Origin: Chloroflexota bacterium
GTDB taxonomy: Bacteria > Chloroflexota > Dehalococcoidia > UBA3495
Assembly: GCA_022563275.1 (NCBI GenBank)
Contig: JADFNR010000003.1
Coordinates: 1 to 61,075 of the forward strand
Length of the DNA: 61,075 nucleotides
Direction: 5' to 3'
Both the position numbers and the translations under genes were made by a program. Positions 42,159 through 51,347 of this stretch are shown one piece after another. Numbering within the stretch: position 1 is the first letter of the stretch; each line of letters starts with the position of its first letter. A model generated the notes under the pieces. It made no database searches and had not been told where the DNA came from. It was given only the letters and a program-made list of their open reading frames with translations.

Positions 42159-44651
42159 TTAGGCCACGTTGGCGCTGGCTTGGTCGACGAACCGGGCTAC
42201 TTGGGCGGCGATGGCGGCGTGTTCCGGCATTTTTAACTCTGGGTCCTCTTCGATCAATCTGATGGCTTCGGTCCTGGCTAGATCTAACAATTCGCGGTCC
42301 GAGAGTTGGGCCATCTTCAGACTGGGCAGACCGCTCTGGCGGGTGCCGAAAAAGTCGCCGGGTCCCCGCAGTTCCAGATCAACCTCGGCAAGCTGGAACC
42401 CGTCGTGGATTCGGGCCAGGGCGGACAGCCGCTCTTTGGCGGTTTCCGAAGCGGTGTCCGCCATCAACATGCAGTAACTCTTGTGCTCGCCACGGCCGAC
42501 CCGGCCCCGGAACTGGTGTAGCTGGGCCAGCCCGAAACGGTCCGCTCCGTCGATCATCATCACCGTGGCGTTGGCCACGTCGATGCCCACCTCCACCACC
42601 GGAGTGGTCACCAGGATGTCCAATTCGCCGTCCCGGAACCGGCGCATTACTTTGTCCTTTTCCTTGGCGGGCATCCGGCCGTGCAACAGGCCCAATGACA
42701 GGTCGGGGAACACATCTTGGGAGAGACGTTGGTATTCTTCCGTGGCGGCCTTGGATTCGATGGTCTCTGACTCGTCAACCAGTGGGCAGACCACGAAGGC
42801 CTGTCTCCCTTGCTCGACCTGCTTGCGGATGAAGCCGTAGGCGGTATCACGTTGTTCCGGCTCCAGCCACTTGGTGGCCACCTGTTGACGCCCGGCTGGC
42901 ATCTCGTCGATGGTGGAGATGTCCAGGTCTCCGAAGAGGGTCAGGGAAAGGGTCCTGGGAATGGGCGTTGCCGACATGATCAGGGTGTGGGGGTTCGCTT
43001 GGCCTCGTTCCTGCAGGGCGGACCGCTGCATCACGCCGAACCGGTGCTGCTCGTCGGCGATGGCCAGGGCCAGCTTGGGCATGGAAACCCCGTCTTGGAT
43101 CAATGCTTGAGTCCCCACCAGGATGTCCAGCGTTCCATCTGACGCCATCTTGGTCAGCTCACGTTTGGCGGGAGCGCGGGAGCTGCCGGTCAGCAGGCCG
43201 ATGGACACCGGGCGGTCCATGTGCTCCAGGTACACGGACATCAGGTGGGGTTCTTGCACCGGGCGGGGCAGTCCGCTGAGCAGGTTGCCGATGGTCTGAA
43301 AATGCTGTTCGGCCAGTATCTCGGTTGGCACCATCATGGCGCCCTGAAACCCGGCGGTGGCCACCGACAGCAGGGCCGATAAAGCGACGACCGTTTTGCC
43401 GCTGCCCACTTCACCCTGCAGCAGGCGGCTCATGGGCGGGGTGCCCCGGTGCAGGTCCGATTCGATCTCCTGGATGCAGCGGCGCTGGGCCTTGGTCAGT
43501 GGGAATGGGAGAATCTTGTAGAACCCATCGATCACATTGGCCGGGGCGTCAACCTCGATGCCTTTCACGTTGTCGTGCAGCATCCGGCGGCGGGCCAGGA
43601 CCGCCAATTGGAGGGTGAAAAGTTCATCGAAGGCCAGGCGGCGGCGGGCCAGCTCCCAGGTCTCCATGTCCTTGGGGTAATGACCCTGGTACACGGCGTC
43701 CAACAAGGGCATCAACTTGGTCCGGGCCAGGATGTCGCCGGGTAACGCATCCTCCAGTCCGCCCAGCCAATCCTGCACCGCCTGCCAGGTCAGCCGGCGC
43801 ATGTTGCGGCGGGTTAAACCCTCGGTCAGCGGATATATGGGAACCAGCCGCCCGGTGTGGACGCCCGACCCGGCCGCATCCAACATCTCGTGCTCCGGGT
43901 TCTCGAAGACGAGCTGCCCCCGGAAGACAGAGGCCTTGCCGCTGATGGCGATGCGGCTGCCCGGTTTGAGCGACCGGGCCAGATACCGCTGCCCGAACCA
44001 GACGACCCGCAGGTTGCCGGTTTCGTCGCTGAGTACTGCTTCGGTGTCGCGGCGGCCACCCCTCGGTCCCTTGGCTACCTCGCGGGCTTCCCAGACCGTG
44101 GCGACCACCGTGCATTCCTCGCCTGGCGACAATTCAGAGATCTTCACCGCGGTGGAGTAGTCCTCATGGCGGCGGGGAAACAGGTAGAGCAGGTCCCTGA
44201 TGGTTTCCACGTCCAGCCGCTTGAGGCGGGCGGTTAACTTTGTATCCACCCCCCTCAGGCGGTCAACGGGGGCATCGACCGTGACCTCCGCGGGCGGGGC
44301 CTTGTATCGGGTCTTTTTCCCCGGAGGAGTCTTCTTGGCGGCCGGCTTCTTCTTCGTGGTTGACGCAGTGGGTTTGGTTGCTTTGATGGGAGCGGATGCG
44401 CCTGCTAGGGCTTCCTGCCACTTAGCGACCCATTGGGCCCGCAGTTTGGCCGACATGGCGTCATAGGATTCTTTCAGCAGGAACTTCTCGTCGCCGGCGG
44501 CCTGGGCGGCCATCTCCTTGCCCCAGCGGGCGACGAACTTGTCCAGTCCGCCCATCACGGCCTTATTATCAAAGCCATGGGACTCTTCAAGCTTGAGGAT
44601 GTTTTGGAAGGCGTCGGCCCAGGAGCTCGTGCCGGTTTCTTGCGTGACCAT
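42159..44651 (-). CDS. recG: ATP-dependent DNA helicase RecG
   Basis: The 830-residue RecG has a wedge/OB domain (GVDTKLTARLKRLDVETIRDLL, PRRHEDYS), Walker A LLQGEVGSGKTVVAL, the DEQH box AIADEQHRFGV, TATPIPRTL, and TTPVVEVGIDVANAT. It rescues stalled forks and branch-migrates junctions. An N-terminal extension of about 135 residues includes a Lys/Pro-rich linker (KKKPAAKKTPPGKKTRYK), probably a DNA-binding tail. The order fakA-degV-recG follows the arrangement found in many Gram-positive and Chloroflexota genomes. Confidence 0.97.
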   Translation of the reverse strand: MVTQETGTSSWADAFQNILKLEESHGFDNKAVMGGLDKFVARWGKEMAAQAAGDEKFLLKESYDAMSAKLRAQWVAKWQEALAGASAPIKATKPTASTTKKKPAAKKTPPGKKTRYKAPPAEVTVDAPVDRLRGVDTKLTARLKRLDVETIRDLLYLFPRRHEDYSTAVKISELSPGEECTVVATVWEAREVAKGPRGGRRDTEAVLSDETGNLRVVWFGQRYLARSLKPGSRIAISGKASVFRGQLVFENPEHEMLDAAGSGVHTGRLVPIYPLTEGLTRRNMRRLTWQAVQDWLGGLEDALPGDILARTKLMPLLDAVYQGHYPKDMETWELARRRLAFDELFTLQLAVLARRRMLHDNVKGIEVDAPANVIDGFYKILPFPLTKAQRRCIQEIESDLHRGTPPMSRLLQGEVGSGKTVVALSALLSVATAGFQGAMMVPTEILAEQHFQTIGNLLSGLPRPVQEPHLMSVYLEHMDRPVSIGLLTGSSRAPAKRELTKMASDGTLDILVGTQALIQDGVSMPKLALAIADEQHRFGVMQRSALQERGQANPHTLIMSATPIPRTLSLTLFGDLDISTIDEMPAGRQQVATKWLEPEQRDTAYGFIRKQVEQGRQAFVVCPLVDESETIESKAATEEYQRLSQDVFPDLSLGLLHGRMPAKEKDKVMRRFRDGELDILVTTPVVEVGIDVANATVMMIDGADRFGLAQLHQFRGRVGRGEHKSYCMLMADTASETAKERLSALARIHDGFQLAEVDLELRGPGDFFGTRQSGLPSLKMAQLSDRELLDLARTEAIRLIEEDPELKMPEHAAIAAQVARFVDQASANVA

Positions 44652-44773
44652 CAGGCGGTAACCCTAACACGCTGGATCGCCCGGGTTCGAGTGGGTACAG
44701 GGGTTACATTAATCATTCTCGTGCGCCGGCGATTCGTCAATCGTTAAATGACATAAGATGGGCCGCTCCAGGC

Positions 44774-45625
44774 CTAATGGGCCTCTTGAGTGATCGCCAC
44801 ACCCAAAGCGTTGGGACCGATGTAGGTGCCCAGGGTGGACCCGAACCGGGCTTCGATGATCTGATCGGCGGGCAAAAGACCGGTCAACTCCCCCTTCAGG
44901 ACCGCCATCCGTTCCGGATCGGTGCTGTGGATCACGGCCAGACGCCGCACGGGGGCCAGTTCTTTGACCAGTTCCACTAGTCGCCGCATGGCCCGTTCCC
45001 GGTTCCTTGGCCGCTCCACCGGATGGGCAACGCCGTCTTGTAGCCTAAGGATGGGCTTTACGTTCAGAACAGAACCCAAGAAAGCCTGGGCTTTGCCGAT
45101 GCGACCACCCTTTTGCAGGTACTCCAGGGTGTCCAGCGCGAATAGTCCGTGATGCAGATTCAAGCCCTGCCGCACCTTTTCTGCAACTTCATGATAATCT
45201 GACCCCTCGGCCGCCATCGCCGCGGCGTCCAGCACCACCAACCCCAGGGGCATGGAGGCCAATTGGGAATCGATTATCTCCACCGGCGCGCCTTCTGCTC
45301 CCCCATCCAGGGAAGCTCTGGCTTGCTCGGCTGAGTTTAACGTGCCGCTCAGTTTCCCCGAGACGTGTATCGAAATCACCTGATCGCCTTGGCCCACCAG
45401 GTCTTGATAAACCACCTGAAAGTCGGCCACCGTCGGCTGGGCGGTGGTGGGAGTCCGGCCCTCGGCTTGGAGGCGGCGGTAGAATTCATCGGCCTGAATC
45501 TCCACGCCGTCCTTGAAGGTCTGGTCGTCCACCACCACGTAACACGGCAGGACTGTGATCTGATTCTGTTGGACCAGGTCTGCGGGCAGGTCCGCCGAGC
45601 TATCGGTAACTATGCGTACGGTCAT
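44774..45625 (-). CDS. DegV family fatty acid-binding protein (FakB-like)
   Basis: The 283-residue protein opens with VRIVTDSSADLP and contains TAQPTVADFQVVYQDLV, ISIHVSGKLSGTLNSAEQA and YLQKGGRIGKAQAFLGSVLNVKPIL, all DegV hallmarks. Such proteins hold a fatty acid that FakA phosphorylates for phospholipid synthesis. It lies 35 nt after fakA on the minus strand, which supports a FakA/FakB pair. Chain-length preference cannot be read. Confidence 0.93.
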   Translation of the reverse strand: MTVRIVTDSSADLPADLVQQNQITVLPCYVVVDDQTFKDGVEIQADEFYRRLQAEGRTPTTAQPTVADFQVVYQDLVGQGDQVISIHVSGKLSGTLNSAEQARASLDGGAEGAPVEIIDSQLASMPLGLVVLDAAAMAAEGSDYHEVAEKVRQGLNLHHGLFALDTLEYLQKGGRIGKAQAFLGSVLNVKPILRLQDGVAHPVERPRNRERAMRRLVELVKELAPVRRLAVIHSTDPERMAVLKGELTGLLPADQIIEARFGSTLGTYIGPNALGVAITQEAH

Positions 45626-45660
45626 GATCCTCTCGTGCGTCTAGGTTTCGTTTGGCTTGT

Positions 45661-47340
45661 TCATTCTACCGAAGCAAGGTATTGGTGGTGCGGTTGCCCG
45701 CCTTCGATAACGTCCACTTGGATGCCGGGAAACTCGCTCTCCAGTTCTGTGGCCACCTGCTGTGCATCGGAGGCCGATCTACCGGCGCCGTAGTAGATGC
45801 TGACGATGGCGTTTTCGTTAAGCCCGGCAAGGTCCAGTGTCGACCTTAATGCTCTCTCCGGGCTGGCCTCAGCCGTTACGAGCTGCCCGTCCAGCAGCCC
45901 GACGCACTGGCCTTCCATCACTTCAACGCCGCCGATTCTGGCGCCCCTGACAGCGGTGGTCACCTCCACGGACGCAACTGCGGACAGAACGGCGGTCATG
46001 GCCGTGACGTTCTCCTGCCACGGTCCCTCAGGATTGAAAGCCAGCAGCGCGGCAACCCCCTGGGGGACGCTCTTGGTTGGGACAACATGGATGAATGACT
46101 CGGCGGCCGCGGCCTGTTCCGCCGCCAGCACCACGTTGGCATTGTTGGGAAGCACGATGACGTCGCTGGCCCCGGTGTCGCGGGCCGCGTCCAATATCTG
46201 CTGAACGCTGGGATTCATGGTCTGCCCGCCTTCGATCACCCCAGCGCAACCCGAGTCCCGGAACATGTGGGCCAATCCCTCACCCTGCACGACCGGCAAC
46301 AACGCCAGGGCGGGGCCCTCGGTCCGCCCCTGATGGCCTCGCGAGACAAACCTCTCGTTCTGGCTGTCCATATTCTCGATATTGATCTCGGAAACAGCGC
46401 CCAATGACTCCGCGTAGCTGAGAGCTGGGGCGGTATCCTCGACGTGGATGTGCACCCGCACGTGGCGGCTGTCCCCCACCACGGCAGTGGAGAGTGCGGT
46501 CTCCTGATAGTGACTGCGGACTGCGCCGAGGTCCAAGTCTCGCCCCCCGGTGCTGCTGATGATGAACTGCGTGCAATAACCCCATTCCTGTTCCAGGGTG
46601 GCGTCCAGATAACCGGGCTTGAACGGGCCGTTGCCGCCGTTGGCCGCTCTCTCGAAGCGGGACAGATCCGAAAGATCTACCGGCGGCTTATCCAACGATT
46701 GGTTTCCGCCACAGGATTCTATGTTGGAGATCGAGCGGAGGGCTCCGCCGATCAAGACCACGATGCCCAGTCCTCCGGCGTCCACCACTCCGGCTTCTTC
46801 CAGCACCGGCAGCTGTTTCGGGGTTTGGGTCAGGGCCTCCTGAGATGCTTGGTAAGCGGCTTGCCACAGACCGAGCACATCATGATCAACTCCCTGGATG
46901 GCTTCGGACGCCATTCTAATCACGGTAAGCATGGTGCCTTCCACCGGGTTGCTCACCGACTCGTAGGCTCCGGCCGAAGCCAATTTGAAGGCCAATGCCA
47001 GGTCATGGGACGTTAGGCACTCCTTGCCCGCCAAAGCGTCGGAGAATCCTTTGAAGAATTGGGAGAGGATCACGCCGCTGTTGCCCCTGGCCCCGAAGAA
47101 AGCGCCCTGGGCCAAGGCTGAGGAAACCGACGCCACCGAATGTTCTTGTCCGTCGCCGTCGGGGCAGCCTTCCGCCGCCGATCTTACGGCTGAGCGCATG
47201 GTTAAAAGCATGTTGGTGCCCGTGTCGCCGTCGGGCACGGGAAACACGTTCAGGGCGTTGACGGCGTCCCGGTACTCTTCCAGGCATCCGGTAGCCGCGG
47301 AAAAGGCCCGTTTAAGGTCCTGTCCCCGTAGCTGTTCCAT
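45661..47340 (-). CDS. fakA: Fatty acid kinase FakA (DAK2-domain) protein
   Basis: The 559-residue protein has an N-terminal DAK2 kinase domain (NALNVFPVPDGDTGTNMLLTM, ARGNSGVILSQFFKG, VVDAGGLGIVVLIGGAL), a middle FakA-specific domain (YCTQFIIS, VRVHIHVEDTAPALSYAESLG) and a DegV-like C-terminal domain (NNANVVLAAEQAAA). It phosphorylates FakB-bound fatty acids. It heads the fakA-degV-recG run. Its upstream region faces the divergent rplU promoter and contains a minus-strand TATAAT near 47431-47436. Confidence 0.95.
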   Translation of the reverse strand: MEQLRGQDLKRAFSAATGCLEEYRDAVNALNVFPVPDGDTGTNMLLTMRSAVRSAAEGCPDGDGQEHSVASVSSALAQGAFFGARGNSGVILSQFFKGFSDALAGKECLTSHDLALAFKLASAGAYESVSNPVEGTMLTVIRMASEAIQGVDHDVLGLWQAAYQASQEALTQTPKQLPVLEEAGVVDAGGLGIVVLIGGALRSISNIESCGGNQSLDKPPVDLSDLSRFERAANGGNGPFKPGYLDATLEQEWGYCTQFIISSTGGRDLDLGAVRSHYQETALSTAVVGDSRHVRVHIHVEDTAPALSYAESLGAVSEINIENMDSQNERFVSRGHQGRTEGPALALLPVVQGEGLAHMFRDSGCAGVIEGGQTMNPSVQQILDAARDTGASDVIVLPNNANVVLAAEQAAAAESFIHVVPTKSVPQGVAALLAFNPEGPWQENVTAMTAVLSAVASVEVTTAVRGARIGGVEVMEGQCVGLLDGQLVTAEASPERALRSTLDLAGLNENAIVSIYYGAGRSASDAQQVATELESEFPGIQVDVIEGGQPHHQYLASVE

Positions 47341-47539
47341 GCTTAACCATTCGCTATCGCCAAAACCGGCGGTTCTATTCGTATCTAAGGGGTGCGGTCA
47401 TGAGAAGAGGTTGCAAGGGGAATCCGTGGCAATTATATATCATGGTCCACGGGGTGGGACCGAATTGCTCTCATCGGGATTGCGGTTGAACGGACGCTTG
47501 TAATAAGAGCGGCTCAGGCGGGATTGGGCACGAAATTCC

Positions 47540-47568
47540 TTGACAGCCGGTAGGGGCTCCCGTAGTAT
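47540..47568 (+). promoter_or_regulatory. rplU-rpmA promoter
   Basis: TTGACA and TAGTAT are 17 nt apart. Transcription would begin near 47575, so the mRNA leader is only about 10 nt and an upstream TTG at 47568 cannot be the start of rplU. Confidence 0.8.
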
Positions 47569-47585
47569 TGAAGGTCGAGGAATAT

Positions 47586-47978
47586 ATGGACTACGCAGTA
47601 ATCAAGACAGGCGGAAAGCAGTACCGGGTCAAGCCCGGCGACATGTTGGATGTTGAGCTCCTGCCCAACCCGGTAGACTCGATCGCTGAGTTTAATGAAG
47701 TATTAGCCCTCTCCGACGGAGGAGAGGTGACCATCGGTGTTCCCCTGGTGGAAGGCGCCAAAGTGACGGCCCAGGTCTTGTCCCATTACAAAGACAAAAA
47801 GTTGATGGTCTATAAATACAAAGCCAAGACCCGTTACCGGAGAAAGCGCGGCCACCGGCAGAACTATACCCGGCTGCGGATTCAAGACATCGAGCTAAGC
47901 AAGCCCCGCGCCCGCGCCCCAAGGCGGAGGGCCGCTGCTGCGGCGGCTCCGGCAGACGACGGAGAAGGGAATAACTAA
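47586..47978 (+). CDS. rplU: 50S ribosomal protein L21
   Basis: The 130-residue L21 has [19 protein letters not shown], the loop [20 protein letters not shown] and [21 protein letters not shown]. It binds 23S rRNA next to L20. A C-terminal tail rich in Arg and Ala ([10 protein letters not shown]...) is added to the usual 103 residues. The start is fixed by GAGG and by the promoter position. Its stop overlaps the rpmA ATG (TAATG), so the two are translationally coupled. Confidence 0.97.
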   Translation: MDYAVIKTGGKQYRVKPGDMLDVELLPNPVDSIAEFNEVLALSDGGEVTIGVPLVEGAKVTAQVLSHYKDKKLMVYKYKAKTRYRRKRGHRQNYTRLRIQDIELSKPRARAPRRRAAAAAAPADDGEGNN

Positions 47979-48241
47979 TGGCCCATAAGAAGGCTGGCGG
48001 CAGTACCAACAACGGTAGAGATAGCCGTTCCAAACGCCTAGGCGTGAAGCGGTACGGCGGGGAGCGCGTTACCAGCGGCTCCATCATCGTCCGGCAACGG
48101 GGCACCCGCATCAAGCCTGGAACCAATGTTGGCTTGGGCCGTGATTACACCATCTTCGCGGTCATCGACGGCGAAGTGAAATTTGAATGGGCCGCCAAGG
48201 GTCGCCGCAAGGTTAGCGTGTACCCGGTGGAAGCCGTCTAA
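47978..48241 (+). CDS. rpmA: 50S ribosomal protein L27
   Basis: An 87-residue L27 with [29 protein letters not shown] and [24 protein letters not shown]. The N-terminus reaches the peptidyl-transferase centre; here it starts directly with MAHKK, without the cleavable extension found in Firmicutes. It overlaps the rplU stop codon. Confidence 0.98.
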   Translation: MAHKKAGGSTNNGRDSRSKRLGVKRYGGERVTSGSIIVRQRGTRIKPGTNVGLGRDYTIFAVIDGEVKFEWAAKGRRKVSVYPVEAV

Positions 48242-48302
48242 TTAGGCTTGGCTGTCTCGGGAAATACACTAAAATAACAACTGAAAGATTGACCGGTAAG
48301 AA

Positions 48303-48503
48303 ATGAAAGCAGATATTCACCCGCATTTTTATAACTCCACAGTGACCTGCTCCTGTGGCAACGTGTTCAACACCGGGGCCACCAAACCCACCCTCCGCGT
48401 TGAGGTGTGCAGCAAATGTCACCCATTCTACACGGGCGAGCAGCGGGTTGTGGACACCCAAGGCCGCATCGAGCGGATGAAGCGCCGCTACAACTTGAGT
48501 TAG
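48303..48503 (+). CDS. rpmE: 50S ribosomal protein L31 (zinc-binding form)
   Basis: A 66-residue L31 with four zinc-ligand cysteines, C16, C18, C36 and C39 (TCSCG and CSKCHPFYTG), so it is the zinc-requiring type. It lies 61 nt after rpmA and is followed by a terminator at 48554-48581, ending the ribosomal-protein unit. Confidence 0.97.
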   Translation: MKADIHPHFYNSTVTCSCGNVFNTGATKPTLRVEVCSKCHPFYTGEQRVVDTQGRIERMKRRYNLS

Positions 48504-48553
48504 TCCTTGCCTCTCCCCGGCGGGATTACCTGTTACTAAGATGGATGCCGAGA

Positions 48554-48581
48554 GATCGGGGGCGCGTAGCCCTCGATTTTT
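48554..48581 (+). terminator. Intrinsic terminator after rpmE
   Basis: ATCGGGGGC pairs with GCCCTCGAT (one G-T pair) around GCGTA and runs straight into TTTTT. Confidence 0.75.
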
Positions 48582-48655
48582 CATTTAGGACGAGATTACT
48601 CTGACCTGTAGAGACCAGATGCCGGCCTATCGTTCCGGCAGATAGAGGACCTAAA

Positions 48656-49576
48656 TTGGCAGATCAGGCCCCCCATTTATACGGCGGTCAAGCCGTTATC
48701 GAAGGAGTAATGATCCGCGGCCGCGACCACTTCGGTCTGGCGGTCCGGCGCGAAGACGGGTCCATTGAAATACACCATGAGCCTCTGAGTTCGATCTACA
48801 ACGGGCGCCCCCGCCGCTGGCCGCTGTTCAGGGGATTTCTCACGCTGCTGGAAACCATGATCCTGGGGATCAAAGCACTGCAGCTCTCCGCCAACATGGC
48901 GGCCATGGACCGTGATCCCGATGCGGAAGAAGGCATCCCCGCCTGGGTGATGGCCACCACCCTGGGCGTGTCTCTGGTGTTCGGCATCGGGCTGTTCTTT
49001 GTAACGCCGCTGCTCATCGCCTGGGCCCTGAATCCGGTGCTTAACTCGGACCTGCTCAGTGAGATCGTGGAGGGCGTGATCCGGTTGGTCTTCCTGCTGA
49101 CTTACATCACCTTGATCGGCATGCTCAAGGATGTCAAAAGGGTATTCGCTTACCACGGCGCGGAGCACATGACCGTGCACGCCCTCGAGGCCGGGCTGCC
49201 CCTGACCGTTGAGAACGTGCGGAAGTTTAAAACGCCCCACGCCCGGTGCGGCACGGCCTTTTTGCTGACGGTGGTGGTGGTTTCGGTGGTGGTGTTCGCG
49301 CTGCTCTTTGGCCCGCCCTTGGAGTGGCGGATCGCCTCCCGCATACTGCTCTTGCCGGTGATCGCCGCGGTCAGCTATGAGTTCCTCCGGTTCAGCGGCG
49401 CCCACCAGGACGCCTGGTTCGGAAAGATGATCGCCCAGCCGGGTCTGTGGCTGCAGAAGCTGACCACCAGGCAGCCCGACGATGCGCAGATAGAGGTGGC
49501 CATCCACGCCATGCAAACGGCCATCGCCGCCGATGCGGGAGAGCCCATCGCGAAGCTGATACCCCCTTCCGGCTAA
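48656..49576 (+). CDS. DUF1385 membrane protein
   Basis: The 306-residue protein starts at a TTG after AGAGGA. Family marks are YGGQAVIEGVMIRG near the start, and FAYHGAEHMTVHALEAGLPLTVENVRKFKTPHARCGTAFL. About four hydrophobic helices lie at residues 100-130, 150-170, 205-225 and 235-250. Conserved His/Glu/Arg/Cys suggest an enzyme or metal site at the membrane, but the role is unknown. In many Firmicutes and Chloroflexota it sits beside rpmE and prfA/prmC, as here beside rpmE. Confidence 0.92.
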   Translation: MADQAPHLYGGQAVIEGVMIRGRDHFGLAVRREDGSIEIHHEPLSSIYNGRPRRWPLFRGFLTLLETMILGIKALQLSANMAAMDRDPDAEEGIPAWVMATTLGVSLVFGIGLFFVTPLLIAWALNPVLNSDLLSEIVEGVIRLVFLLTYITLIGMLKDVKRVFAYHGAEHMTVHALEAGLPLTVENVRKFKTPHARCGTAFLLTVVVVSVVVFALLFGPPLEWRIASRILLLPVIAAVSYEFLRFSGAHQDAWFGKMIAQPGLWLQKLTTRQPDDAQIEVAIHAMQTAIAADAGEPIAKLIPPSG

Positions 49577-49624
49577 AGCTGGAATCCACACGACCTAAAT
49601 CCGTCGAAGAACAGCGGAAACATC

Positions 49625-49726
49625 TTGACCGCCGGCATCCTGGTGGGCCTGTCTTTAGCCGCTCTCGCCACGGTCCTGGGCCGCAACTTCATATTTGGCG
49701 GCAAGAGGGCGGCGGCGGGTAATTGA
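49625..49726 (+). CDS. Possible 33-residue single-helix membrane peptide
   Basis: The frame TTG-initiated at 49625 encodes one hydrophobic helix (ILVGLSLAALATVLG) followed by RNFIFGGKRAAAGN and a stop. A weak GGA lies about 10 nt upstream. It follows DUF1385 with a 48-nt gap. Length and composition fit a small membrane protein, but it could be chance. Confidence 0.3.
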   Translation: MTAGILVGLSLAALATVLGRNFIFGGKRAAAGN

Positions 49727-49789
49727 TTAACTGGAATAGCCCGGACGGTCGCCTAGACACGTTTTTTCAAAGCCGGCGTTAGCCGTTGT

Positions 49790-51085
49790 CTAGCTCAGGC
49801 TCCAGCGGGGATTCTGTTCGGCCTGTTCTTTCAGGTAGTCCACGATCCAGTCCCGGACGCCCTCGGCGATGTAGAAGGTGGGTTTCACCAATTCGCTCTC
49901 GTCGCCGATCAGGCCCTCCTCCTTGGCGATGACGGCTACTTCGGTCCCCGGCATCACGCTGACCCCGACCCGCAGGTTGACCATTGCCGGGTTGATGCCG
50001 CGCAGGAAGTCCAGCTTGCTGTCAACGCTCTCGCGGGTCTCGCCGGGCTCGCCGAAGGTCTTCCCGATGTTGTAGTGAAGGCCGCCCTCCTCGCACATCC
50101 GGCAGACGTCCGCCAATTGTTCGTTCTCCTCAACCATACTGCCCATGTCGTTGGGATTGCCGCTGCGGTTAACCATCATCACCAGGCCGCAGCCGGCGTC
50201 TTTCATCAAGCCGATGAGTTCGGTGTCGCAATTGAAGGGCGCCAAGCAGGTGTTCCAGCGGATATTGACATCGGACTCGATCAAATGACTGCACAGTGAT
50301 TTGGCGTGGTCCAATGGCAGATTGAACCCATTGTCGATGAAGAACACTTTCTTCATCCCGAAGCGTTCCTTCATGCTCTTGACCTCGGCCACCACCTCGT
50401 CAATGGGCCGTATCACCCGCCAGCCGGACTCGTTTATCTGGGCTTGGGAGGCGTTGGCCGGGTAATAGAAGCCGCCCAACTTTGTCAGGATGCCGATGCC
50501 GAAACCGGCCTTGTTGTACCGGGCCATGTCCAGGTCTTCCAAACGCGGTGGCTTGGCGAACTCCGAGGTGCAGTAGCCTTCATTCTGGAAGGTCTGCCCG
50601 TCCTTCTTGTAGACCAGGCCGGGCAGGTCGAAGTAGTCCGGCTCGCCAACTTCCAGACGGTCGGCCAGCGTGGCGAAGGTCTCGCCGGCGTCGCCCGCCA
50701 GGCCAATGTCGGGCCCCAGGTATTCGTAACATTCTTTGGGCATGATGCTGAAGGCCGGGCCGCCGCAAACGATGACGGCTTTGCTTAAAGACCGGATGCG
50801 GCCGATCACCTCTTTGCTGATGGGCAGCGCCCAGATGGTGTTCAAATAGCTGTGGTTGCTCAGGTTCCGGACGGACATCCCAATCATGTCAGGCTGGAAC
50901 TCCTTAACGGCGGATTCCACGTCGGCCAGATGGTCGCCGGAAAACATAAGGTCCAGCACCTTCACCTCGTGGCGTTCGTGGTCCAGATGCCCGGCGATGT
51001 AGGCCAGACCTATCGGCATCGGCTGGGCGTTCATGCGGCTTTGGAGCTTGTCGTGGCGGTTGGTGGCGATCAATAAGATGCGCAT
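49790..51085 (-). CDS. B12-binding/radical-SAM-like protein without the 4Fe-4S cysteines
   Basis: The 431-residue protein has a B12-binding-like Rossmann N-terminus (MRILLIATN, MPIGLAYIAGHLD, VIVCGGPAFSIMP) and then a radical-SAM-type barrel: LEDLDMARYN, then VFFIDNGFNLPLDHAKSL and WNTCLAPFNCDTELIGLMKDAGC. Where CxxxCxxC should stand, the sequence is TKLGGFYYPANAS (residues 201-213): G205, P209 and A212 replace the three cysteines. It therefore cannot bind the usual cluster and is probably a scaffold, sensor or altered enzyme. A good AGGAG precedes the start. It is divergent from three tandem P450 genes. Confidence 0.85.
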   Translation of the reverse strand: MRILLIATNRHDKLQSRMNAQPMPIGLAYIAGHLDHERHEVKVLDLMFSGDHLADVESAVKEFQPDMIGMSVRNLSNHSYLNTIWALPISKEVIGRIRSLSKAVIVCGGPAFSIMPKECYEYLGPDIGLAGDAGETFATLADRLEVGEPDYFDLPGLVYKKDGQTFQNEGYCTSEFAKPPRLEDLDMARYNKAGFGIGILTKLGGFYYPANASQAQINESGWRVIRPIDEVVAEVKSMKERFGMKKVFFIDNGFNLPLDHAKSLCSHLIESDVNIRWNTCLAPFNCDTELIGLMKDAGCGLVMMVNRSGNPNDMGSMVEENEQLADVCRMCEEGGLHYNIGKTFGEPGETRESVDSKLDFLRGINPAMVNLRVGVSVMPGTEVAVIAKEEGLIGDESELVKPTFYIAEGVRDWIVDYLKEQAEQNPRWSLS

Positions 51086-51273
51086 TCGGTACTCCTATGG
51101 GTGACAGCCCTAGCTGGGCAGGGCGTGACCGGCCCATTATCCCCCAGGACAATCTGAATTACAAAGGGCCGATAGGCCCGGTTTTACTGAAGGAGCCGGC
51201 CCCGGATGATAAGTGTGATTCGCCGGTATCCGACCCGCGTGGCCCGATCGATTCAAGAATGCCACGGCGTTCA

Positions 51274-51302
51274 TTGACAAATAAACCTGATTCTATTAGG
51301 GT
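51274..51302 (+). promoter_or_regulatory. P450 cassette promoter 1
   Basis: TTGACA, 17 nt, then TAGGGT, with ATTCTATTAGGGTTTCA conserved in all three cassettes. It starts 74 nt before the P450 ATG. The -10 is weak, but the whole block is conserved. Confidence 0.6.
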
Positions 51303-51347
51303 TTCAACAACCGTAATCAGGCATAAATCAACTAATCTGGTGGTGTA

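Noticed and set aside
44660..44710. tRNA-like GGGTTCGAGT upstream of recG
   Set aside because: No acceptor, D-arm or anticodon arm fits on either strand.
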